DNA from: Caballeronia choica
GTDB taxonomy: Bacteria > Pseudomonadota > Gammaproteobacteria > Burkholderiales > Burkholderiaceae
NCBI RefSeq assembly: GCF_001544535.1
Contig: NZ_FCON02000003.1
Coordinates: 102,926-166,925, forward strand
Direction of reading: 5' to 3'
DNA: 64,000 nucleotides
A program made the position numbers and the translations under genes. Each line of letters starts with the position of its first letter. Position 1 is the first letter of the stretch. Of this stretch, positions 55,139-63,852 are shown in pieces. Under the pieces are notes generated by a model. That model worked only from the letters and a program-made list of their open reading frames with translations. It searched no databases and had not been told where the DNA came from.

Positions 55139-55259
55139 CCGCGCGTGAGCCGTCGGCGCTACGATTTGTGAATCGTTAAAGCATCGGCAAAGAGCGTGTT
55201 TATTGAATGGCGCCGCCCTCGAGGATGTCCTCGATGCGCTACTTCCTCCTGCACTTGAC

Positions 55260-56396
55260 ATGATAGGTATACTAAGGCTCGCGTTCAAACTGTTGGTGAA
55301 CGACAGCGCCAAGTTCACGGCGCTGCTTGTCGGGATTACGTTCGCGGTATTTCTGATGGTCGAGATGACGTCGCTGTTTGCAGGTATTCTGGACCGCTCG
55401 TCGTCCACCGTTATCAACGTGGGCGCCAAGGTCTGGGTAATGGATCCCGGAGTACAGACGATTGCGAGCAGCATCGGCATGCCGGATTATGTGCTGGACG
55501 CAGTGCGCAGCATCGACGGGGTGAAATACGCAGTTCCGCTCTATTCGGGTGGTGCGCTCGTTAAGCTTCGCGACGGCAGGTATCAAGCCGTCACCGTGAT
55601 CGGTCTCGATGACACAAGCCTGTTCGGTCGCCCCATGATGAAGCAGGGAAGGATCGAGGACATTTACGCGGAGAATGGATTCGTCGTGATCGAGGACGCG
55701 GAGTTCGTGAAGCTCCAGAGTCCCAAGCTGGGAAGCGATTTCGAACTCAACGACCACCGAGGCGTGGTCGTCGGGATCGCCACCGTGGCAAGCAGCGGGT
55801 TGTTCGGCTCGCCCACGCTCTACACGACCTACCGCCGGGCGATCGAATACATCCCTTCGAGCCGCTATACAACGTCGTACATCCTCGTGGAGCCTAAGTC
55901 CGAGGCCGACATTGCCCATATTAAGCAAGCGGTCAAGGAGCTCGGATACGTGGCGCTCACGAAGCAGGAGTTCATGAAGAGCATCTCGGATTTCTACAAA
56001 TACGAGACCGGACTCGGCACCAACATCCTGCTTATGACGGTTATCAGTTTCGTCGTGGGACTGTCGATATCGGGCCAGACGTTCTACACGTTCATTCTGG
56101 AGAACCTCGAAAAATTCGGTGCGTTGAAGGCGATCGGTGCGAAAAGCCATGAGCTTGTCGCGATGATCCTGTTTCAGGCGACCTTTACGGCGCTCACCGG
56201 CTACGGGCTGGGCATCGGATTGTGCGCAGGGCTCATCAGCCTCGCGCGACTGCGCATTCCGGACTACGCGGCGATGATTACGTACGGCAATCTGTTGCTC
56301 GCCTTCGTGATGGTAATCGTGATTGCCGCGACTTCGAGCTATATGGGCGTTCGTCGGGTTTTGCGCATCGAACCCTTTGACATATTCCGGGGATAG
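55260..56396 (+). CDS. ABC exporter permease, FtsX/DevC-like
   Basis: Membrane subunit of a MacB/DevC-type exporter. It has one N-terminal transmembrane helix (about 17-40), a large extracytoplasmic domain (about 45-260), then three helices at the C-terminus (for example NILLMTVISFVVGLSISG near 260, LLLAFVMVIVIAATSS near 345). This is the FtsX four-helix layout. Length 378. I use ATG 55260 (MIGILRLAFKLL); a TTG 57 bp upstream is in frame. The ATPase gene starts three bases after its stop. Substrate unknown. Confidence 0.85.
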   Translation: MIGILRLAFKLLVNDSAKFTALLVGITFAVFLMVEMTSLFAGILDRSSSTVINVGAKVWVMDPGVQTIASSIGMPDYVLDAVRSIDGVKYAVPLYSGGALVKLRDGRYQAVTVIGLDDTSLFGRPMMKQGRIEDIYAENGFVVIEDAEFVKLQSPKLGSDFELNDHRGVVVGIATVASSGLFGSPTLYTTYRRAIEYIPSSRYTTSYILVEPKSEADIAHIKQAVKELGYVALTKQEFMKSISDFYKYETGLGTNILLMTVISFVVGLSISGQTFYTFILENLEKFGALKAIGAKSHELVAMILFQATFTALTGYGLGIGLCAGLISLARLRIPDYAAMITYGNLLLAFVMVIVIAATSSYMGVRRVLRIEPFDIFRG

Positions 56397-56398
56397 GC

Positions 56399-57097
56399 AT
56401 GACAACGCCCGCCATCGACGCTCGTTCGGTCACCAAGTGGTTCGGGGAAGGTGACGCGCGGACCTACGCCGTGCGCGATGTGTCGATTCAAGCAGAGTTC
56501 GGGGAGATGCTGCTGATCGTAGGGCCGTCCGGCAGCGGCAAGACAACCTTGTTGAGTGTAATCTCCGGCATCCTGAGACCGGATTCGGGCGATGTGATCG
56601 TGGATGGCACGGATTTGTGGAAGCAGCCGAACGATTCGATTGCCGACTTTCGGCTGAACCGCATCGGATTCGTGTTTCAGGATTACCATCTCTTTGGACG
56701 TCTCACGACAGCCGAGAACGTTGCGATTCCGCTTATCCTCAAGCGGCGCGCCTGGGACGATGCGCTCGCCGAGGCGCTTAAATACCTCGAGATCGTGGGA
56801 CTGACGAGCCGAGCCCAATTGACACCTGTGAAGCTCTCTGGAGGCGAGCAGCAGCGTGTGGCCATCGCGCGCGCGATCGTGAGCCAACCGGACATCCTGA
56901 TTCTCGACGAACCCACTGCGTCGCTCGATGGCGATACGGGCCGCAACATCATCGAATTCGTCAAGCATCACGTTCTCAATGAGCATCGTTGCATTGTGAC
57001 CGTCACGCACGACAGCCGCATCTTCGAGTATGCGGACCGCATCCTGAAGATGGAGGATGGCCGCCTGACCCATATCGAGCGGGGCGGGGCGCGATGA
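56399..57097 (+). CDS. ABC exporter ATPase, MacB/LolD/DevA-like
   Basis: A 232-residue ATPase. Walker A is GPSGSGKTT (about 43-51), the Q-loop FVFQDYHLFGRL, the signature LSGGEQQR (about 142-149), Walker B ILILDEPTASLD (about 163-174), and the switch His is in VTVTHDSR. The type matches exporters that work with FtsX-like permeases. It lies between the permease and the adaptor gene; its stop overlaps the adaptor ATG by four bases. Confidence 0.93.
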   Translation: MTTPAIDARSVTKWFGEGDARTYAVRDVSIQAEFGEMLLIVGPSGSGKTTLLSVISGILRPDSGDVIVDGTDLWKQPNDSIADFRLNRIGFVFQDYHLFGRLTTAENVAIPLILKRRAWDDALAEALKYLEIVGLTSRAQLTPVKLSGGEQQRVAIARAIVSQPDILILDEPTASLDGDTGRNIIEFVKHHVLNEHRCIVTVTHDSRIFEYADRILKMEDGRLTHIERGGAR

Positions 57098-58179
57098 AGA
57101 CAAAGATCGTGTTCGCGATGGCGTTCGTGGGATTTTTAGCCGGTATCCTGGCGGCATACGTGTACGGGATTCAGCAGCCACCCCAGCCACCGGTGTTCAA
57201 CCCTGCATCGAACCCTTATACGCGTGGCGTTTACGCGAACGGGATCGTTGAAAGTGACCAACCGGCAGGGGAAAACGTAAGCATCTACCCAGATGTCACG
57301 GGTGCTGTCACGCGTATCTTCGTGCATGAAGGGGAGCAGGTACGCTCAGGGACGGTGCTGTTGACCATCGACGACTCGGTGCAGCGCGCGAACGCGGCAC
57401 AACTCGCGGCGCAGGCCGACGCTGCGGCGACGCTGCTCGATGAGCTGAAATCGCAGCCGCGTCCGGAGACCCTCGATATCGCGAATGCGCAGGTCGGTGC
57501 CGCTGCCGCGAGCCTCAAGATGGCTCAGGATCAATTCGATAAACAGCAACGCGCGTTCGAAATCGACTCGAAGTCGGTCAGCAGGGACACAATCGACAAC
57601 GCAGCGAACGCGCTCAAGGTAGCGCGCGCCAACCTCAAGGTCGTGACGCGCCAATACCGGCTTACGCGCGCGGGTGCGTGGGTGTATGACATCCGCAATC
57701 AGGAAAAGCAGGTCGATGCGCTGCGCAAGGCATCCGCTGCGGCCGAGGCCCTGCTTGCGAAATACACGATCCGCGCCGCTGCGGATGGCGTCGTTTTGTC
57801 GATCAATGCGTCGCTCGGCTCCTATGTGTCGCCGCAGGGTGTCTATGAGCCATACGCGCAGGCGCAGGCACCGATGCTGGTGATGGGCACGGCGCCGGAG
57901 CAGCTTGCCGTGCGCTGTTATGTCGACGAGATCCTGATTGGCCGTCTGCCGGATCCGCATGCGTTAAAAGCGCGCATGTTTGTGCGTGGCACCAGCCTCG
58001 AGGCCCCGCTCGAATTCATGCGTATCCAGCCGTACGTATCGCCAAAGATCCAGTTGTCGGACCAGCGCACCGAGCGCGTGGACGTACGCGTGCTGCCGGT
58101 CATTTTCCGTGTCGTGTTGCCGAAGGGCGCACGGCTCTATCCCGGGCAGATGGTCGATGTCTATATCGCTGCTGAATGA
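57094..58179 (+). CDS. HlyD-family membrane-fusion adaptor
   Basis: Periplasmic adaptor of the exporter. An N-terminal anchor (VFAMAFVGFLAGILAAYVYG, residues 5-24) is followed by a lipoyl-like half (VTRIFVHEGEQVRSGTVLLTID, about 70-91) and a helical hairpin region (about 95-225) rich in Ala and Gln. The second lipoyl half (YTIRAAADGVVLSIN) comes next, and then a beta-barrel domain ending in PGQMVDVYI. Length 361. It links the inner-membrane ABC pair with the outer-membrane factor encoded next. Confidence 0.9.
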   Translation: MKTKIVFAMAFVGFLAGILAAYVYGIQQPPQPPVFNPASNPYTRGVYANGIVESDQPAGENVSIYPDVTGAVTRIFVHEGEQVRSGTVLLTIDDSVQRANAAQLAAQADAAATLLDELKSQPRPETLDIANAQVGAAAASLKMAQDQFDKQQRAFEIDSKSVSRDTIDNAANALKVARANLKVVTRQYRLTRAGAWVYDIRNQEKQVDALRKASAAAEALLAKYTIRAAADGVVLSINASLGSYVSPQGVYEPYAQAQAPMLVMGTAPEQLAVRCYVDEILIGRLPDPHALKARMFVRGTSLEAPLEFMRIQPYVSPKIQLSDQRTERVDVRVLPVIFRVVLPKGARLYPGQMVDVYIAAE

Positions 58180-59647
58180 TCCGCGCGCGCTCCTACGCAG
58201 GTCGCTGCGCACGTTGTTCTCCGCCGCTGCTCTGGCGAGTGCGCTGGCCCTGGCGGCTTGCACGATGGGCCCTGATTTTTCGAGGCCGACGCCGCCGCGC
58301 GTGTCCCAGTTCGAGCGTGGGGAGTCGGTACGCGGGCCTCTCGTCGCGGCAGGCGCCGCGCAGACGTTCGCCGCCGACATTGGCCTGCCGGTCGACTGGT
58401 GGACGCTGTTCGGATCGCCGGCAATCGATGCAGCGGTCGACGACGCATTGACCGGTAGTCCAACCCTCGAGCGCTCGGAGGCGGCGCTGCGGCGAAGCGA
58501 AGACGAAGTGCGGGCCGGCGCGGGCGTCTTCTTCCCGCAAGCGGACGCGGGATTCAGTGGGTCGCGGCAAAGGTACTCGCCGCTGCGCGTGGGGGCAAAT
58601 CAACCGTCATCTCTCTTCAACCTTTTTACTCTTTCGGCGAGCGTCAGCTACGCCCTCGATATCTGGGGCGGCGAGCGCCGCATGCTCGAAGGTCTGCGCG
58701 CGCAAGCAGACGCCCAACGCTATGCGCTGCTCGCGGCGTATCTGACCTTGACCGCAAACGTGGTCAACACAATGATTGCGCGTGCGGCCTACAGCGAGGA
58801 GATTGCGGCGACGCGCGAAATGGTCGGACTTTTGCGCGAGCAGATCGACGTGACGCAGGTACAAATTCAGGCGGGGGTCGCTGCATATTCCGCGGTGCTG
58901 ACCCTTGAGAACGAACTGGCGACGCTTGAGGCATCGCTGCCAGCGCTTGAACAGAAGCGCGTGCAGGCGGAAGACCTGCTGGCGACGTTGTCGGGCGCTT
59001 TTCCGGCCGACTGGCATGCCCCCAATCTGTCCCTGCGAGATGTCTCCTTGCCCGCGACCCTGCCAGTCACCGTACCATCAGACCTCGTTCGCCGACGTCC
59101 AGACATCTTGCAAGCGGAGGCCGCACTGCATGTCGCGAGCGCCAACATTGGCGTCGCAACAGCCAACCTTTTCCCCAGCGTTACGCTCTCTGCGAGCGGC
59201 GGCTATGACAATACCTCGATGGGCGCGCTGTTGCATCGAAAAGGCCAAGTATGGTCCGTAGCGGCAGACGTCACTGCGCCGCTGTTTCACGGAGGTACGC
59301 TCTGGTTCCAGCGAGAGTCAGCGAGCGACGCCTACGCACAAGCCCGAGCCACGTACCGAGAAATCGTACTCGGAGCATTTGCGCAGGTGGCTGACTCGCT
59401 GCGTGCGTTGGAGAATGACGCACATGCGCTCGAAGCGCAATCACGAGCACTGCATTCGGCCGCTGAGGCATTGCGACTTGTCAGGGCGGACTATGAGGCT
59501 GGCACAGTGGGCTATTTACCGATTCTCATTGCCGACGGGCAATTTCACCAGGCGCAGATTGCCTATCTGCAGGGCATCGCGCAGCGTATGCAAGATACCG
59601 TTGCGCTCTATGCGGCGCTTGGCGGGGGTTGGGACACTGAGCCGTGA
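58157..59647 (+). CDS. Outer-membrane efflux lipoprotein, NodT/OprM type
   Basis: Outer-membrane channel of a tripartite exporter. The signal peptide ends with lipobox LAAC (Cys near residue 35), followed by TMGPDFSRP, typical of the NodT family. Two OEP repeats follow, with DWWTLFGSPAID near 75 and ATLPVTVPSDLVRRRPDILQAEAAL near 300, the latter the family hallmark. Its start at 58157 overlaps the adaptor gene by 23 bp. No neighbouring RND pump is present, so it is dedicated to this FtsX-type ABC exporter. Length 496. Confidence 0.92.
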   Translation: MSISLLNDPRALLRRSLRTLFSAAALASALALAACTMGPDFSRPTPPRVSQFERGESVRGPLVAAGAAQTFAADIGLPVDWWTLFGSPAIDAAVDDALTGSPTLERSEAALRRSEDEVRAGAGVFFPQADAGFSGSRQRYSPLRVGANQPSSLFNLFTLSASVSYALDIWGGERRMLEGLRAQADAQRYALLAAYLTLTANVVNTMIARAAYSEEIAATREMVGLLREQIDVTQVQIQAGVAAYSAVLTLENELATLEASLPALEQKRVQAEDLLATLSGAFPADWHAPNLSLRDVSLPATLPVTVPSDLVRRRPDILQAEAALHVASANIGVATANLFPSVTLSASGGYDNTSMGALLHRKGQVWSVAADVTAPLFHGGTLWFQRESASDAYAQARATYREIVLGAFAQVADSLRALENDAHALEAQSRALHSAAEALRLVRADYEAGTVGYLPILIADGQFHQAQIAYLQGIAQRMQDTVALYAALGGGWDTEP

Positions 59648-59726
59648 AATGGAAATGGCGCAACTCGACGCGCTGGTTGCGGCGATTGCTCACATTCGCG
59701 GCAACCGCGGACGTCCCTGATAATAA

Positions 59727-59880
59727 TAGGGCTGGCATCGTCGAAGGCGACAGGGGCTACGATTCCAAACCGCATCGGCCGCGCCCGCGCGAGCACGGCA
59801 TTGGTCCCTGTGCCTGTGCGCTTAGGCCTGGCCCATGGAGGCGGGCTTGGAAAGCGCGCCCGGTCGGCGATCGTTAGATT
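59727..59880 (+). pseudogene. Possible IS5-like transposase remnant
   Basis: Reading frames contain GDRGYDSKPHRPRPREHGIGP, resembling the G-Y-D-S region of IS5/IS4-type DDE transposases. A second frame reads HGGGLGKRARSAIVRLHGC, resembling the H-G-x-G-L-G stretch that follows in those proteins. The pieces lie in different frames and have no start, so at most this is a decayed fragment. Confidence 0.4.
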
Positions 59881-59917
59881 GCATGGTTGTACTCGACCCG
59901 ACCGCTTCAGCCGCTGA

Positions 59918-60046
59918 GTGCGCAGCCTCATAGAGCGCCGCGGCTACCGGCTCGTGGCTGTGGCGATCGCGGCCAGGAATGCACGAATAGCATGGGCGGT
60001 CCTGAAGTATGGCGACGACTTCAAGCAGGAGCCGATCGTCGCGTGA
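59918..60046 (+). pseudogene. C-terminal remnant of an IS110-type transposase
   Basis: An open stretch ending at TGA 60044-60046 reads LIERRGYRLVAVAIAARNAR followed by IAWAVLKYGDDFK, which matches the end of IS110-family transposases (the ALAxKNARIAWA segment). A stop codon lies directly before it, so the rest of the gene is missing. It shows past insertion between the exporter operon and the next genes. Confidence 0.65.
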
Positions 60047-60283
60047 CCTCCAGACGACTTCATAAAACGCGCGCCAACGAAAGGCAACTTACGACGAGCC
60101 AATTAACGATCACTTTGCATTGCCAGCGGTGATGTGAAGCGGGTTGGACCCGTGCGGGTATATCTGATAAGGCTACAGGGTTCACAATCCCAGTCAGCGA
60201 ACGAGGCCCTCGTGCGCGTCTTTGATCAGGGCCCGAGCCATTGACCCAACATGAACAGTTTTGTACAGCAGTCCTTCACCTTC

Positions 60284-60616
60284 TCACGTGACGCCGGTAA
60301 GGCAGCATGGCAATAACAGAAATTCGCATTTGTGCTTGCGCAAAAAAGGAAGCCCTTGTGGTAGCCTTAGGTATCGATTAGTAACCGGCGCACATCGAAG
60401 GCCCTGCCGGAGCGGTTGGAACACACACCACGAACCGTCGTCATGCCGGAAGAAAATGATCGTAATCGCCTCGCCCGAGGTATGTCGTTCCGGTCGCACA
60501 TAGCGAGCGCGATTCGCAAGCAGACGACCAACCTGTGTCACGCGCGCCGGCATTAACCGGGTCGGCGCGAGCCATTTGTCCACGAGTGATCGCAAGGAAA
60601 TGTAGTTGCTGTTCAT
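60284..60616 (-). CDS. Conserved hypothetical protein of the lxa-type locus
   Basis: A 110-residue protein starting at ATG 60616, with AGGAG ahead. The first ~70 residues (YISLRSLVDKWLAPT, YVRPERHTSGEAITIIFFRHDDGSWCVFQP) resemble a small Burkholderia protein family of about 80 residues. The last ~40 residues are Leu/Cys-rich and unlike the family, so the C-terminus may have been altered by a frameshift. Function unknown. Confidence 0.6.
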   Translation of the reverse strand: MNSNYISLRSLVDKWLAPTRLMPARVTQVGRLLANRARYVRPERHTSGEAITIIFFRHDDGSWCVFQPLRQGLRCAPVTNRYLRLPQGLPFLRKHKCEFLLLPCCLTGVT

Positions 60617-61201
60617 CGCGCGCTCCTAAGTCCAAATTCGACTGCTGAAGAAAGTCGCTCTCGAGTCCTTGAATCTATTATCGGTCGGTCCCGCGGAGAT
60701 TCAAATCACCACGGTCTGAGAGTTTCGTAGCCGTTTTGCCGGTCCCTGTAGGCATTCCCCTACGGTCCCAGTAGGCTGCACGATGGTGCGACCCTAATGA
60801 TGAACGCCCTTTATGCTCTTAAGCGGTACGGGACGACGGGCTCGTAGATCGCAACGTATCTTATAAGCGAGGCTCGAAAGCCACACGTCCACGGACTGAA
60901 GTGATCAAATGTTCCAGTGCGTGCGTTCACAGGGAAATGATTCACAACAGAGCGAACAGATCTCGATCAAAGGGACTGCGGCTCATTAGAAACTCGAACC
61001 TGTTGAATGGTAAAAGGTTAGGTTAACCTTCTTCGCGAGTTGACTTAGATCAAGCCCGCCGGTTCTCAAACATCGAATATATGTCTCGGAGGGGTGCATA
61101 ACCGCGCATCGGCCTTCAAAAAGATGATGCGGTCGACGCACTTTTCGAAGCAGCGATCGGCGCGGCGCGATGTCGAAAGCGAGGACGCTAGGGAACTTCA
61201 T
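60617..61201. promoter_or_regulatory. Intergenic region with FNR-like promoter for the 61202 gene
   Basis: About 585 bp between divergent genes without a further recognisable gene. It holds the FNR-like box at 61040-61053 for the rightward gene. An A/T-rich stretch near 60995-61030 precedes it. Confidence 0.5.
61040..61053 (+). promoter_or_regulatory. FNR/ANR-like box upstream of membrane protein
   Basis: TTGACTTAGATCAA, nine of ten consensus bases. GAATAT at 61075-61080 is a strong -10-like hexamer; a start near 61088 would put the box at class-II distance. Confidence 0.75.
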
Positions 61202-61702
61202 ATGCATTTCCACCACTTTGTTCGCCGGATCCCTGATTGGCGTGCAGCCGCAATCTCGGGAAGTGTTGCCGCTGTGGTGCTCGCGTTCGTAGTCTTGATG
61301 CTCGTTTGGGCTACCGGTGGTAACGTCCTAGGGCCACTGCGGATGGTGGCGGCCATTGCGTTCGGCGATGCACTGTTTGTGAGCTCCAGTTCGTTTGACT
61401 TTGCGATGACGTTGGTGGCGGCGGTTGTCCATCTTACTCTGTCGGTGTGCTTTGCACTTATGCTCGCACTGGTCGTTGCGCAGTTTAAATTCGACTCGAG
61501 CGTACCTATGGCTTCGGTCGTGGGAGCCATCTTTGGTCTGCTGCTGTACGTTTTCAACTTCTACGTAGTGACTCGCGCGTTCCCCTGGTTTGCGTATGCG
61601 CGAGGATGGGTGACCAGCTTGTTGAACGTCGCTTTCGGAGTAATAGCGGCGATTACATACTTGCGGCTCGCGCGGCAGCATGCAGCGGCGGCAGAACGTT
61701 AG
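61202..61702 (+). CDS. Conserved membrane protein with four predicted helices
   Basis: A 166-residue integral membrane protein. Hydrophobic segments lie at about residues 15-38 (AAAISGSVAAVVLAFVVLML), 45-70, 78-100 and 105-130, with HFHHF at the N-terminus. ATG 61202 follows AGGGAA and is preferred to starts further upstream that add a basic non-hydrophobic tail. An FNR-like promoter lies ~150 bp upstream. It is similar in type to small membrane proteins of lxa loci; role unknown. Confidence 0.7.
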   Translation: MHFHHFVRRIPDWRAAAISGSVAAVVLAFVVLMLVWATGGNVLGPLRMVAAIAFGDALFVSSSSFDFAMTLVAAVVHLTLSVCFALMLALVVAQFKFDSSVPMASVVGAIFGLLLYVFNFYVVTRAFPWFAYARGWVTSLLNVAFGVIAAITYLRLARQHAAAAER

Positions 61703-62197
61703 ACGGGTTAGGAAAGTGTTGGAAGAAAATCGACAGCGTCCGACAAATCGAGCTGATGCTGCTGTCATCCGACGCCGCATGACCACCAGACCGTTGAAAT
61801 ACCCAAGCCAAAGGAGCCGGTCCGCTAGTGGAATGGCAGCCGAGTTCGTAACCGTATGGAGTTAGGCTGAAAGGCTCTGCAGCCCAGAAAGCACTGTTGG
61901 CCGGTGCTTCTGGGTCAACGGTAAGTGCCGCGGGATGCAACAGCGCAGGAAGAAATCTTCTTGGATTCGACCAGCTGGCGGATGGTGTACGGCAGACGCT
62001 CGCTCCCCCACTCGTTCGTTGCGGTTGAGTTGAAAGCGACCGCCTGCAATGGGCGATCTGGGAGTCTGGACGCTATCATCCCGACATGACCGACTGCGGC
62101 ATCTGGAAGGTGGCAGTTCGATAAATTTTAGCTGACGACAGCGCATTGCAGTGACGCGCAGTTGAGCTCGATCGCACATTTCGCAAAGGGACAGACG
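61703..62197. other. Gene-free stretch before the DUF2934 gene
   Basis: About 495 bp with no convincing gene. A weak FNR-like sequence (TTGAGCTCGATCG at 62163) lies 35 bp before the next start, probably too close to be functional. Confidence 0.4.
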
Positions 62198-62410
62198 ATG
62201 AGCGTGAAGATGTCGGAGGATCAGATTCGTACCCTCGCGTTTTACCTGTGGGAACTGGATGGACGCCCAAGCGGGAGGGCCGATGAGTATTGGGAGAAGG
62301 CGAAATCGCAATTGTGCGCAGGAGAAGATGGGCGTCGTGAAAAGGGTAATGACTCGTCTGGATTCGGCGATCCACCGGAAAAGCTACGAGTCCGTCCGCT
62401 GGCCGAATAG
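62198..62410 (+). CDS. DUF2934-domain small protein
   Basis: A 70-residue protein whose central part IRTLAFYLWELDGRPSGRADEYWEKA (given here in two pieces: IRTLAFYLWELD and GRPSGRADEYWEKA) matches the DUF2934 pattern of a short helix pair with conserved W, GRP and YW residues. ATG 62198 has AAAGGG upstream. DUF2934 proteins are common in stress loci; function unknown. The C-terminal 35 residues are charged. Confidence 0.75.
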   Translation: MSVKMSEDQIRTLAFYLWELDGRPSGRADEYWEKAKSQLCAGEDGRREKGNDSSGFGDPPEKLRVRPLAE

Positions 62411-62919
62411 TTTGAGGCTGCGGCTTGGCCGCTGCTGCACGCTGACGGCCCATTGTTTGATGAATCGATGAGTTAGCAGTTGGCTGGACTCGCGGTACGT
62501 CAAGTTCGATGTTCACGAGGAGTCGATCATCTCGGCCTACGCGATCGGCACGCGCGCTCTTTCGTGGGCTGGCATAGCAGAGCGGCCCCGTCGCGCGCGT
62601 TATCCCGACGATTTTCTGCAACAAGCCGACGCCGATGGATTGGTTTTCAGGAGACAACGCCGGGTGAGTCGACTCTCCGCTCCCTGGCCGTTGCTCAATT
62701 TTCCTAGTCGAAGCGGTTGCACTATGTGGGCGCATACTGTCGGTCATTTCGCACGTGCCGATCGGTCAATGGTGTGTCGGGCACGCGAAGCAATTGATCA
62801 GCATCAACATGTTCCGAACGTCCGGGTGGATGCTAACCAGTATGCGTCGCAAACAGAACGGGATGCGTTGCCGTACCGGCGTCTTCCGATGTCGCCGGCC
62901 TTCACCGCAGCAGCCACAG
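62411..62919. other. Intergenic region upstream of the BON gene
   Basis: About 510 bp. A fragmentary frame near 62480-62640 (FDVHEESIISAYAIGTRALSW) may be debris of a lost gene. The FNR-like box at 62794-62807 lies here. No other feature is evident. Confidence 0.4.
62794..62807 (+). promoter_or_regulatory. Consensus FNR/ANR box upstream of the BON-domain gene
   Basis: TTGATCAGCATCAA matches all ten consensus bases of TTGAT-N4-ATCAA. It lies 113 bp before the start codon at 62920. The -10 region near 62832 (GCTAAC) is only fair. Confidence 0.72.
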
Positions 62920-63570
62920 ATGAAGTCAGATGAAGTCCTCAAGCATGATATCGAGCAGGAATTGCTCTGGGACCCCGCCATTGATGCAGAACAGATCCGG
63001 GTGAAGGTCAACGCCCGCATCGTGACGCTCGCCAGCTCGGTATCGAGTTGTGCCCAAAAGCTCGCGGCGCAAAAAGCGGTGCAGCGTGTCGCTGGAAGCC
63101 GCGCAGTTGTCTTGGAGCTTACCGTTAGGAGACCGTCTCCGACGACGCACTCCGACGAAGAGCTCGCAGCCGCCTTCGTATCGGCATTGAAGTGGCAGGA
63201 AGGATTCGAGGGAACGGAGGTTCGGGTCGAGGTGGAACGCGGTTGTGTCACGCTCAGCGGAGAGGTCACGTGGGTCTATCAGCGCCACGCTGCCGAAATG
63301 CTTGTGAGCCGTATGCGCGGGGTCGTGGGCGTCGCAAACCAGCTCGCAGTTCGAAGCAACGAAATCGCCAAGGATGTCCATGCCCAGATTGCCGCAGCGC
63401 TGGCGCGGCGCTCCCTGCACGAGTCCGTCGGTATCTCGGTTGATGCGCACGACGGAGTCGTCAGGTTGACCGGGACGGTGAATTCGCTGGCAGACAAACG
63501 CGCCGCCTGTAACGCAGCGTGGGGAGCCAAAGGAGTCCGATGGGTCGTAGACCAGGTCAACGTTGCGTGA
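62920..63570 (+). CDS. Triple BON-domain protein (OsmY-like)
   Basis: A 216-residue protein made of three BON repeats, at about residues 5-70, 78-145 and 148-215. Each begins with a helix (EVLKHDIEQELLWD; EELAAAFVSALKWQ; KDVHAQIAAALARR) and continues with the V-x-V-x-x-G-x-V-x-L-x-G strand pattern (for example VRVEVERGCVTLSGEVTW). No signal peptide is visible from ATG 62920, unlike classical OsmY. BON proteins bind membranes or act in osmotic stress. It is probably induced by low oxygen through the upstream box. Confidence 0.85.
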   Translation: MKSDEVLKHDIEQELLWDPAIDAEQIRVKVNARIVTLASSVSSCAQKLAAQKAVQRVAGSRAVVLELTVRRPSPTTHSDEELAAAFVSALKWQEGFEGTEVRVEVERGCVTLSGEVTWVYQRHAAEMLVSRMRGVVGVANQLAVRSNEIAKDVHAQIAAALARRSLHESVGISVDAHDGVVRLTGTVNSLADKRAACNAAWGAKGVRWVVDQVNVA

Positions 63571-63852
63571 AAGCTCGAGCTATGCCCATGACGAGGCCAC
63601 TGGCGGATGATCTTCTAAAACGCTCTCCGTCGTGCCGCGCTGGCTTGCGTCGCAGTAGACATGCATTTGCTTCGCGAACTGCGCCTCAGACTCATCACTA
63701 CCGGCCGAGACGATGTCGCTAAGACCGGAAGAAGTCATTGTCGCCACCACCTCGGCGTAACTCCATTGAAAAACTAATTCGAATTGAACCGCCTCCAGAT
63801 TTTTCTGGACACGATTTTGGGGTAAAACGTGTTTCTGGTAACGGAGTTGAAC

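Noticed and set aside
60284-61201. Extra FNR-like half sites (for example GATCAAA near 60904 and 60965)
   Set aside because: Only one half-site matches and the partner arm or spacing is wrong.
63580-63738. Possible 52-residue minus-strand protein after the BON gene
   Set aside because: No ribosome site, no family resemblance and it lies in unlikely context.
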